From Whitmania pigra (taxonomy: Eukaryota > Annelida > Clitellata > Hirudinida > Haemopidae), in the NCBI GenBank assembly GCA_021613335.1, contig JAJTWR010000314.1, forward strand, positions 1,988,501 to 2,052,500: 64,000 bases of DNA, written 5' to 3'. Below the pieces are notes generated by a model. That model did not search any database, was not told where the DNA came from, and worked only from the letters and a program-made list of their open reading frames with translations. Both the position numbers and the translations under genes were made by a program. Shown here piece by piece: positions 39,001 through 49,439 of this stretch (position 1 is its first letter; each line of letters starts with the position of its first letter).

Positions 39001-39837
39001 TTAGAAAAGCATCTTGTGTGGGTATTCTCCAGTCTTGATGGAAAAGTAGGTTGACAGGTAACCAATGAGGAACTTCTTGTCTGGGTGTGACCTGATGACC
39101 TTAAGGAGCTGTGTATCAACATCGATCTGATCGGCCTTCCTCTCAGCAGAGACTTCGTACTCCTGCAGAAAACAAATCAATTTCAATCTGCATACGAAAA
39201 AAAATACAACATTAAATTAACAAACCTCTTTCTTGTTGTCGAAGATCTCTCCTTCTGCATGCTTGGGCTTCTTGAGTACTTTCCTTTTGAAGTAATTGTC
39301 AGTCAACCTCTCAGGGATGTTCATTCCACTGATATCCAACTTGGTCTTGGTGGCAATGACGTAGATCTGATTGATACGTCTCAATGGGCATCCATTAACA
39401 TGGTATGGACCTGAAGACATCGAGCAAAGGTTACATACCGTGGCAATGCATTTGGTCACATAGTATAAATGACCTCACCAGTGACCAAAAGGAGACCTGA
39501 CTGGAGCTGCTTCAGGAACACAACTCTCTGCAAAATATCATATTTTAGCGACAAGTACACAGCTAACCAGCAGTCTAAGTGAACCTACCTTTCCCTTATG
39601 TCTTCCTGCAACAAGGATCAAGACTGTTCCTGGGGTGATGCTGGCCCTAATATTCCTCTTGTGCTGGGAAAAGGGTTTCTTGTGTGTCCTCAGCTTCCAT
39701 GCCTTCTCCTGTGTAGGATATGACTTGGGCTGTCTCCTGACGGCGACCATCCTGGTGCCACCATTTTTATCTCCGTTGATTGGCTTCTCAACGAACTTTT
39801 TGACCTGTTTCTTAGGCATGGCCTGTGTCTCAACCAT
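39001..39837 (-). CDS. RPL6: 60S ribosomal protein L6 (eL6), 214 aa
   Basis: Structural protein of the large ribosomal subunit. Four coding exons total 645 nt: 39837-39589, 39527-39479, 39410-39226 and 39162-39001. The ATG lies two bases after an acceptor (TTTTCCAG|AA), so a noncoding exon precedes it. Features: a basic N-terminal extension ([15 protein letters not shown]), [73 protein letters not shown] and the C-terminal GEYPHKMLF. All match the eL6 family. The gene converges on ORP with about 220 bp between the stop codons. Confidence 0.95.
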
Positions 39838-40052
39838 TTCTGGAAAACAACACAAATGTAAATCACCTTATGTAGGTCCAACGCTGGTAAAGAAAGTCCG
39901 ATGTGGCGACATGCGCAGACTAAACAAATGCAATTTTTGGAGTAAATATGTTAACGGCTTCAAAATAGTACCGCGTGTAACTACAATTGAAGAACTCTGA
40001 CCGATGAACGTATATTTAATGAAATCACAAACGAAGATCAAACGTCCATTAC

Positions 40053-40071
40053 CTATAGTCGACCGGAAAGG
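40053..40071 (-). promoter_or_regulatory. RPL6: Candidate 5' TOP noncoding first exon of RPL6
   Basis: On the minus strand the sequence CCTTTCCGGTCGACTATAG is followed by a donor (GTAATG). A short leader that starts with a C-plus-pyrimidine tract and splices just before the ATG-bearing exon is the usual arrangement of ribosomal protein genes, where it confers mTOR-dependent translation. The exact transcription start is inferred. Confidence 0.55.
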
Positions 40072-40074
40072 AAA

Positions 40075-40874
40075 TGGGAAGAACACCAACAAACAATGTA
40101 ATGAAATTGAAATAAGTACCGTGAATTATTAAAAAAAATTTAACTGCAATAAATATTTAAATGGTAACAATATTTTATTATAAAATTATTTAGATACTGT
40201 AACTGCAAAAATTTACGTAAATATATAAATCGATGTGGCACTTGTTAATTAAACATTGCAATATTTGGGCAAAATGTTTTTTTGAATAAAAAATATTTTT
40301 TTCATAATTTTACCAGCAAATGTTATCTCTTTTCTTGAACATTTTCGAGGCGACCAATTCTTATGAATAGGCTATGGGAATTGCCATTATGGGACACATG
40401 AATAATGACGCATTATAACAAATGCGATTGGCCCTACCTTTCAGAATACTGAAACAATATTGAGTCACAAGCGTCGTCGTAGTACGAATTTTGCTCCGTT
40501 TAGCACGAAAGAGATCGACTGATTTCGCAATTTCTTATCCCCTAAACCTCTACAAATTGCAATATAATAAGCAGAAACCTTTTAAGTAAGTTTTAAAATG
40601 AGAACAATTTTATAAGGAATTAGACGCTCCACGTTTGTACTTGTAACAATAACACAATATCTTTCAATACACAAGTAGTCATTTTGATCTGATACCCCAA
40701 AAACACAACATCGATCAAGTTAACTTTCAAGAGGCACAGAAAAGAAGGACACAAAATGTTAAAAAAAAAAACTGGCCGTCTATCAAAATCATTAACTCAA
40801 TCAGAAAAATCATCATTACAAGAAGGTCCTATTTCAATGTTCTCATTGTAACCAGTCACCAAATTTCTAGGACA
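40075..40874. other. Intergenic DNA between RPL6 and FAPP2
   Basis: AT-rich. It includes the RPL6 upstream promoter and presumably the FAPP2 3' UTR. I see no gene. Confidence 0.4.
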
Positions 40875-43800
40875 TCAATCCACTTCTTCTTTGATCTTTA
40901 ATTGGTGGATGTTGAAAAACATTTGAAGGAGGTGGAGAATTGATTTCAAACCCACGAGATAATCGTTAATATCAGATTTCAGTGATACTCTGAAGTTTGG
41001 ATTTTCAACATGGCTGGAGTCAACAGCTAATGAACTAACCATCTGATGAAGAGGTGGAACAGATGGAAGAATCATCTGCAATGAATCATCTCAGCTTCAA
41101 TGTTTTATTCTTGTAATTATAAATATCCTGCGATATGACTGCATGATAGCTTAAAGATGAGAATGGCAAATGAGAACAACTGAGTAATAATAAACAATTA
41201 ATGAAGATAATAACATTTTTACAAATTACTCACATAGAAGGCACTTCTAACAACCCAGCAGTGGTAATTCTTGAGAACCTTCTCGTAGACATCACCGACG
41301 ACGTGTCTCATGTCGTCCGAACTGAGGTCACCTTCCTGATTTGCCAGTCGAAGCATCAACTCCTGTGTAAACTCGAGAGACCTGAGAGACAACGCGTTGA
41401 AGTTTTGAAACGCTTCAGAAACAACTGACATTTCTCAAACTTCATCGAAAGTGATTTTGGATAGCATTAATAAAGCTTTAATAAATGTAAATTAAGAACA
41501 AACATGCTAATAAATCCAACTGATCCTGACAATAACGATTACTTATTAAAGATCATCTTATATTTTAACATCAATTTGAAAAATTAGCTTCACAAATAAT
41601 TTGTAATGGTGCTAAAATGTAGAGCATATTTACTTGCAAAGCCACAAGAGGGCAACAGTAGCTGAGTTGAAATCTTCAGCCTCTTTTCTCTTTATCTCAA
41701 AAATAACCATCTTCTGTAAAGACGGAAACGACTCGGGGGAACTGGTGTATTTTTGGTGGATTTTCTGTCAATTACGAGCAATAAATGAAATGGCTGGTTA
41801 AGTGAAATATGCAATGTTTATATAATGATTAAAAAGTGAATAATGTTACAATACACATTATACATTAGGGTTGATGATGCCAACATCAAGTAACTGCTTA
41901 ACTCTGCATAAATTTAACACCTCTAGATAACAAGGCAATCTTCGATGACTAACCCTGATGTTTCCAAATATGTCGAGCTTCCCAATGATGAATGCCTGTT
42001 CATTCAATTTATCTTCAAATAAAAAACAACAATCCAGATCATTTTAGCAGCCAAAATTCATGATTAAAAAAAAAACAAATCAAACCAAATGAAATCCTTA
42101 CAAAATGAATCAAAAGAAATTTTTCAAGATTACCAAATACAGAAACCAGGCAGCGACAAGCATCCAGAAATGGAACGGTTGGAATTTCCATTTCATCGGT
42201 GAGTTTCAAATCCAGGAAACTGGCAATGATGAAGAATTAATTTAGATACCTAAACACTCATCTTGCCAATTAGAAGACTTGCATCCTAAAACTGACCTCG
42301 TTGGTACCTGAGAAAAGAATGTCGGCACTCTCACGACATGGTTTGCATCTGTCGACATTTTCACGACATGACCGTTGAAAACGGAGAGGTCGCCGAAACC
42401 TGTAAATGGATCGCAGGTTGTGTCGGAGTGGGGAGATGAAGGCACTGTCGACGGTTTTGGAGAGGCAGGGGGCCAGTTTGGATCGGAGGTTTGGTGAAGC
42501 GAGTGCGGTCGACAACCTACATCCTGATCAGGGGCTGGAAGAGAGGCAGAGTGATTGACGTTCGATCGTGAAGAACAATCCTTCTCCTCCGAACTGGCTC
42601 TCGAGGCGATTTGTTTTCTGGAAGACAGAGCTCGTTTAAAAGAAATTAAGACAATTTTAATGGAATTTACGAAGTATAAATTATTTTGCTTAACTAAATA
42701 CTAATGAACAAATGATTATCTAGTGACGGTCAAGCAATAGTCAATAACAGAAAATTGTCGTGACAAATGTTGCTACCGACCGACTGGCAATTGGTGCATG
42801 TCTTGCCATTGGATGAGAACCCCACGACGATCCCTGTGTGACATGTCACAAAATTAGAGTTATCGATTTGTTGACAATAACATTATTCTTAAACCACCAT
42901 GTTCTGAATTAACAATGAACAAATAAACATTATAAACAATATTTAAGTCAACGAACACCATCAACAGTACAAACGTCAACCTTGCTGAAGAATGATTTTG
43001 ATTTGTTTGTTGGACTGAGAGAGTCTTTGGATCGAACGTAAGAATTCAAGTCCACCAACTGCATGCAGTCTTCGAGCGTCCCTATGAATGACTCGCAGGT
43101 GACATTCACCAGAGCAGATGCCTCGCTCAAGATCTGAAAATAGAGATGTGATGCTTTTAGAAAAAAACAAATAAAAATCAAAATACCTTAAAATGACTTA
43201 CGTCGACATTAGGAGGTTCGCTTTTTAGAGTCACTTTGATGTTGTATAACTGCTGGGTTAGCAGGTCGCGATACATGATCAGTTCTGATTTCTTGGCCTT
43301 CAATAACTCCTCCCCAGATGGGCATTCACTTTCTAACTGATGACTGACTGGTTGCAGATTCAGAGATAATGAGTTTATGAAATTATTTAAAATAACCAAT
43401 GCAGATGTACTTAGATAGATGAACATGTTAAAGTGGTATGAATGCAATGCAGGAGTGCATAACTCTAAAAGGATTTAATAAGAATTTACTAAGAAAAGGT
43501 ATTATTAACTTTTACAAATAACATTTGCACATTTCCTATTAATAATTCTTGTTTAATAATTCTTGTTAAACAAACGTTAAAATAGCTGCCAACCGAAGGC
43601 TGTTGAACTGCCAACAAATGCAAACAAACCAGGCACTCACCCGAGTTTGTGGCCGAGAACCTCAAGATGGTGTCGTAACTTCGAGCCTTGCACGTCCCCA
43701 GAGCCACCAACCAAAGCTGTCTATCCTGCTGTGTGGATGCCTTCACGTAATAGTAAGCCTCGCCTGGCACAACTATGTCCATGCGAGTATGATCAGTTGG

Positions 43801-44171
43801 GTGAGCTGGATGGAATCAATTGGCATCATTACATAATTTAATTTTTCAAGTTTCATGTAACAGACATAAGCAAGCAATAAGTAAATTTAATTATGTTGTT
43901 AACCTATGATGTCACAAGCAGACACTTTTATAGAACCCTTGCAACTGTTGTTGATGTCAGCCTTGGAGTGGTAGTACGACAGGATGCCATCCTCCAGAAT
44001 GAAGTATCTTGGTTGCCAACCTAAGCAATTAATGGTGGAAATAAATAACTTCAATATCAAACTGACGAAGTTAATCTTAAGTTGAGTTAAATAAATCCAA
44101 TGACATATATGGCATCAAATGTCAAACCAACCGCTTAGGTAATTCGTCCACTTCAATAAAATACCGTCCAT
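40875..44171 (-). CDS. PLEKHA8: FAPP2-like PH + glycolipid-transfer-domain protein (539 aa)
   Basis: FAPP2 binds PI4P and ARF at the trans-Golgi and carries glucosylceramide. Twelve exons total 1,620 nt: 44171-44132, 44020-43904, 43805-43641, 43347-43202, 43133-42981, 42833-42781, 42617-42297, 42219-42134, 42012-41954, 41764-41634, 41381-41234, 41075-40875. The PH domain starts at the Met: MDGILLKWTNYLSG, WQPRYFILEDGILSYYHSK, then RMDIVVPGEAYYYVKAS and RQLWLVALGTCKA. A coiled region (SELIMYRDLLTQQL) and a Ser/Pro-rich linker with a possible FFAT-like acidic segment follow. The GLTP domain shows IPTVPFLDACRCLVSVFDKL, LDIFGNIRKIHQKY, ALLWLCKSLEFTQELML and KVLKNYHCWVVRSAFY. Its presence separates this from FAPP1. 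Every intron phase agrees. Confidence 0.93.
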
Positions 44172-44869
44172 GCTTCAAGCATCATTCATTTGTTCTAACG
44201 GCGCATTCCTGCCTCTAGAAGGGCATACAGGATTCAATATATAAAACTTTACTTATTTAAACAATGGAAATTCTATTCTTTTCTACTAAATAAATGGCTT
44301 GATTGGGCGGTTGCAGTTACGGTTGAAAACAAAACGTATTCACTCACACTGCGACAATGTGTAAAAGCGAATTTTTTTACGAATGTTTAAACATTCTCTT
44401 CGGCTAAAGATTATTAAAATGAATTACAACATCCAGTGCACTGGACAAGAAATTTTCAACGGTTTCTAGCATAGCTTTGAAGCCTTTCCTCATCGCGTTT
44501 TGTAATATTTTCTGAAGTAGAGATTTGAATATATAATTTAAATTCTGGTCCTTTTACCAAATTAAGAAACACTTCTGATGTCCTCCTCCACAATTGGAGA
44601 TTTATGATCCAAAACATTTCTTATTATTACTATACCGAACATTGGCTTCTTTAAATATGCTTAGAGCTACTATTCAATAAAAGTTTATTATCTTAATGAA
44701 TTACTTCATGCCTAGCAGTTATATGGCCTTATAATTAGACTAGCATGATTGTCGTAGCATTTCATATAGCATTTCTGATATATCATTTCCTAAAACGGCA
44801 CCTGAAATTTAAACAATATCCTCATAGTCATTTCCCACAAAATCAGCAAAAAAGCCTCTTAAATGTTCA
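44172..44869. other. Upstream region of FAPP2
   Basis: No gene seen. It contains the FAPP2 5' UTR and promoter by position. Confidence 0.4.
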
Positions 44870-45230
44870 CAAACAAACAAGCAACAAAAGTGGGAAGCGA
44901 ACACTCGAGATGTAAGCATAGCAATTCCAAGAAAGAAAGGAAGAAAAGTCGTAGTCATTTATCAATGAGGGAGGTGAACAGACAATAGGTTATGGTTGGA
45001 AGAACGTTATTAAGGAAAGAGTTCCAAATATTAATTACTTGATTTATGAAATAGTATTTAGTCTTATCTATTGCGCAAACGTCTGGACTAAGTTTAAATT
45101 GATGTTCTCTAGTGGATGAATAATTTGCAAGATGAATATGGTTTTTTAGTTATGTTGATGTTACGTTATTGATTATCCTGTACAGTATACGGAGATCAGC
45201 TATCAGAAGACTAGATGATAATTTTACCTT
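44870..45230 (-). mobile_element. Relic of a LINE-type ORF2 C terminus
   Basis: On the minus strand the translation reads ADLRILYRIINNVTST, a stop, then YSSTREHQFKLSPDVCAID and TKYYFINQVINIWNSF. This is the usual C-terminal layout of CR1/L2/RTE-like LINE reverse transcriptases (DL..LYKI...F...R.H..KL......FF..RV...WNSLP). At least one in-frame stop and missing flanks show it is a short, dead 3' fragment. It lies immediately upstream of, and antisense to, the LRR-like gene. Confidence 0.6.
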
Positions 45231-45266
45231 AATTAATTGAAATATATTTAATACTTATGTTGACAG

Positions 45267-46114
45267 AGATAACAAAGAGACTCAAAATTTTCATGTAAAA
45301 TTTGATGAAAGAAAGCTGATATTTCCTGTGTTGAGAAAACTCAGTATTAACTTTCTTGTTTTATCCTCGTATGCATTAGTTAATGCTGATTTGAGGTCTT
45401 GTTCAAACACGTTGGAGTCTTTGGAATTGAATTATTTCGGTTATTATCATTTTTTTTTTAATGAAGATGTTCCCCATGCAACATCGTTTGCTGAGAATAT
45501 TTGTAGATTGCAAATGCTAACAAGTCTTTCAATGTTGTTATTGAATCACAACTACATGCTCTTGGAAACTGTAAAATGGCTCGGGAACGTGAGGTTACTT
45601 TAAGCATATTTATTACATTTTATTCAATTGCATTAAAACAACATTTCAAACTTTATTTGCAGGACCTTAACCTTTATGACGATTAAAAGTTCGTTTTATA
45701 AAAACGCCTATGTCGACTGGGGCACCATTGATGCACTTGATAATCCCAGCTTCGATTTCATGTTGGAGTACGTGTTCAAGTCAATTCGTTGCGTTAAAAT
45801 ATCGAAATTCTTAAAGTATACTAAAAGTTGCGAAATACGTTAACATTATATTATATAGTAATAATAATATAATTATATATATATATATATATCATAATTA
45901 GACGGTTTAAGATAGGACGTTCTTACATTTCTGTTATTTATGTTTCAGCAGTATATTTATGTATATTTGATATATTTCTCACGTATTAAACATTTATAGG
46001 ATTTATACGCGAGTCTTAAAATTAAAAAATTTGAAATACTTTAATGGAGTTCGGCTTCATGATGAGGAAGTGATTGAAAATAAACTCAGACAAATAGTAA
46101 CTAGATATTTCTAA
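45267..46114 (+). CDS. LRR-like protein, three 3' exons (5' end not found)
   Basis: Exons 45267-45593, 45663-45767 and 46000-46114 join in phase (donors GTGAG|GTTACT and TTGGA|GTACGT; acceptors TTTGCAG and TTTATAG) and end at a TAA. The product has leucine-rich motifs: VLRKLSINFLVLSS, NTLESLELNYFGYY, LQMLTSLSMLLLNH, VKWLGNVRTLTFMTIKS, LKLKNLKYFNGVRL. The first exon starts with one base that completes a codon, so at least one more 5' exon exists, but I could not find it in 44.2-45.2 kb, which holds a LINE relic. The Leu pattern and motif order recall the LRR-like exons at 131-785. Substrate and function are unknown; F-box/LRR adaptors are one possibility. Confidence 0.55.
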
Positions 46115-46519
46115 TTATTTAATTAATTTTATTTAGAATTACATTTTAATGTTGGTTTTGAACAAAATTATTGAATTAGACGAAAGCCATTTGGAGCCTC
46201 ATTATTTTACTTAAGTATCAACATCTCAAAATAATGTGAGTGGAGACGATCGGTTACGGGAAAAACATTCTAGCGTTTAAGCCAATTCCTTTAACGATTG
46301 TATTTTAATGTGATAAAGTTTTCCAGTAAAACGTCTATAATGTCTGATACAACTGCAACTCTTAACGATATCAGAAATTATCTGGACACCATAAATTTTT
46401 TCTAAGGTTTTATAGCATCTATCTCTTTAAGTAGTGAACAAAATTGGTGAATGGAATTGTTTGTAATCTTCGAGGAAATCTACTGCTCTCGTGCGTAACT
46501 TTTTTCAACACCAGTGCTG
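46115..46519. other. Interval between the LRR-like gene and the Bcl-2 gene
   Basis: A small ATG frame at 46339 (MSDTTATLNDIRNYL, ending in TAA) has no donor that would link it to the Bcl-2 exon. Nothing else is seen. Confidence 0.35.
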
Positions 46520-47938
46520 ATGGATGACTTAAAGTCTACCACTCACCTTGTGTTGATGCACTACATGAGCCACCGCTTGCTAAAAGAAAAGATCCAATGG
46601 CCAAATGGATGCCCTGAGGATTTGAAAGTTGACCAACCTGGAAAATGTGAGATGGCAATGACCACTGTAGCTGAAGAGTGTGAAGAGAGGTTAATTGATT
46701 GTTCACTATACATGCATCATCCTTTTCATATAAGCATTTAGTTGTACTTTGGTTCTTTTTGCCAGTCATAAAGTTTGGATTATTTTTTAAGACTTATTTT
46801 TATCATTAAATATTAGCTTGATTACTCACATTAAAGTTATAGTGCTTAGGATTTAAATGTAAAAATTTATAAATCATATAAAAGTATAGAAAAAGTATCA
46901 TATATAAGTCTGTGTAAAATACCTTCACCCTACCACAGCACTATGTGTTTACTCTATAGTAGTTATAAACTGTGGAAAAGATGCGATTTATACATTTATA
47001 TGCATCGGTTAATTTTACTGGGGAATAATAGTCAGTTAATCGTTTATTTTTTAGATTTAATTTTTGTTTAATGTTTGGTTTGGCATGATAAATTGTAAAT
47101 TTGATTGCATTCTGTTGTGTTAAGATTGCAATTATCATTTTTGTTGTAAGGATCATCTTCTGTTTTGCACATTGAACAAGTGATTGCTTTCTAGAACTGA
47201 TGTATTATCATTTTAGCTCACGTGCCTGCTATTTTATTTCTGCCCATATTCCTCGACAGGTACAAACAGGTGTTTGACGGGATGTGCCAACAGCTCCACA
47301 TCACTCCAAGTAATGCCAAGGCCACCTTCACCACGATCGTCGACGAGCTCTTCTCCGATGGGGTAAAATGGGGTCGCATAGTCGCCCTCGTTTCGTTTGC
47401 CGGGTGCATGGGGGTCGAATGTTCTCGGAAGCCCGAGCTCCACAGTCTAGTCGACGACGTCTACCACTGGACTGTTTCATATCTCGACAATCAACTTTAT
47501 TCCTGGATTTCAGACAATGGAGGATGGGTGTGTTCATTGTTCTGAGCTCGTTGGTCAGCTTGCTTTCATTAATATGTTTTTATTGGGCACGAGCAATCGG
47601 AGACTCATGTTTTCCATTGTTTCTGAATCATGGACGTGTTCAAGAGTTACATTCACCCTTCTATCATGCTTAATCTGCTGCCTTTCTACCTGTGTCATCT
47701 TCATCATCATATTCATCATCAAGTTATTATTTAACTCGAACATTGTAATTAGCCTACTAAATATGTTATTACCTATCAAACCTATTATTTATGTTCTATC
47801 CAGGATGGTTTCATTGAATTCACTCAGTGCTCTCAAAAGAATGATTCACCTTGGCCCTCCCTAAAAGCCATCTGTGGGTATGCGGTTGGAGCACTCGGGG
47901 TCCTCACCTTGGGAGCCATACTGTCCCAGAAATCCTGA
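46520..47938 (+). CDS. BCL2L1-like: Bcl-2 family, Bcl-xL-like anti-apoptotic protein (190 aa)
   Basis: Controls mitochondrial outer-membrane permeability by binding pro-apoptotic BH3 proteins. Three exons total 573 nt: 46520-46689, 47260-47527 and 47804-47938. A BH4-like helix is at HLVLMHYMSHRLLKEKI. BH3 region: MTTVAEECEERYKQVF, where the usual Asp is replaced by Glu. Then QLHITPSNA; BH1 ELFSDGVKWGRIVALVSF, with the NWGR-type core as KWGR; and BH2 WISDNGGWDGFIEF, split by an intron right after the TGG codon as in many animal Bcl-2 genes. The C-terminal helix AICGYAVGALGVLTLGAIL is a tail anchor. BH4 plus the Bcl-xL-like core suggests a pro-survival member. The ATG lies five bases after an acceptor, so a noncoding or coding upstream exon is possible. 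Confidence 0.9.
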
Positions 47939-49439
47939 CCATCTGCGACACATTTAAGTCTACCGGTTGATAAAGTTCGAAGTTCGATGCTACCTCGTAG
48001 TACAGAATGTGCGAGAAAGATGCTCGGTAATCTAATTTTATTTAGAGCTTAGCACCGATAGCAGCCAGCGTTTCGACATCGATTTATTTATTTTACGAGC
48101 TCATTGTTCTGCCAAATCACGAAAAATCAACCTCTGAGTTTTATTGCTTTTTTTCTAAGATGGCAGCACCGACACCTCCAATATTTTCTTCTGCATCGAT
48201 TCACGACAATGTTCTCTATTTTGTTGGTATTTATAAAAACAGGCACCTTACATTTTACGGTTTTACATTTATTTTTTTTAAAAGTTAGTCATTGGCACCC
48301 ACAACTACAGCATGCTTCATGTAAAAGTTATTTATGTTAGTAAATGTTAAATATCTAGCAATGGAGTGTTGCTAAGTCTGCACTCCAACCAGTTGTAGCA
48401 TTGTTGTTTCGATTTGCATTCATCATCTTTGGTCATTTCTGAGTTAAAAGGGGAAAGTGTTGCCATTTTTCAATAAATATCTCGTAATTCTAACATGACC
48501 TTCTAATCACGATAGGAAAAACATTTTCATTAATCATTCAACTCCATTGCTTTAATGTTTCTGAACTGATTCCGAATTCACTGAACACTCATAACGCATA
48601 AGCTTGCTGTAAAAAGGTCATGTACATTTTAGTAACATTTTTTTGCTGGTTGCTGATGAATGTTTGTTGACTCCACATACCAAAGATGATTGTTTCCAAT
48701 TTTGTTTCATTAATTTTAATTCTTTTTCATCATGTCCAAAGCTTTCCCCTCACTAGATGAGCTTTTTAATGTTTTATTACTCATATTTGATGTTATATTA
48801 GTTATAGTTATATAACTTTTATTGAATTATATGGTAAAATAGTTCATCTTTTTTCATTCATTTTAAAAGAGGCACGTGGGACATTTCTGGCATTACGTTA
48901 AAGCAAGTCATCATTTTTGTCGTTGAGGTTTATTTATGCGTTTGGTAAACTTTTAAATCTAAAATGTGGACAGTTTATCATTCTTTATGAGAGTTGGGAT
49001 CTGTTTTCATTGAGAATTAATTCATTAAAATTATGGTTGAAGAGGTTTTCATTGATCCAGAGTTTCTTGATTCATTGAAACATTGAAAATTAACTGTCAG
49101 CAGTAACAGAATCAAAAAATGTCTCTCAACTGACAACAGATGTTTGTCAACAAAAATCAGGGTTATTTTTATTTAGATTGCCAGCCGTCCTGTGCGTGAA
49201 GCGAAGCAAAAGCAATGATTAGCTGCGTCTCCAGAAGGAGAAGATTCTCCGTCAATAACATGCAAGGCAGCAGAACGACAGACCAATTTTAGGTTCTATA
49301 ATTGCAGTCGAAGCAGTAGCACGATGCTGATGCTATGCTCTGCGTGTGGCGATTTTAAAATTCTATCGGCAAAACGTCCAAGTTGGCAACAATTTTGACA
49401 ACGGAGCTGTTGGTTGAATTAACAGCGAGAAACGATACG
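47939..49439. other. Bcl-2 3' region and upstream region of the Slac2-like gene
   Basis: 1.5 kb with no supported exon. It is AT-rich. The interval just before 49440 is GC-richer and may hold the next gene's 5' UTR. Confidence 0.4.
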
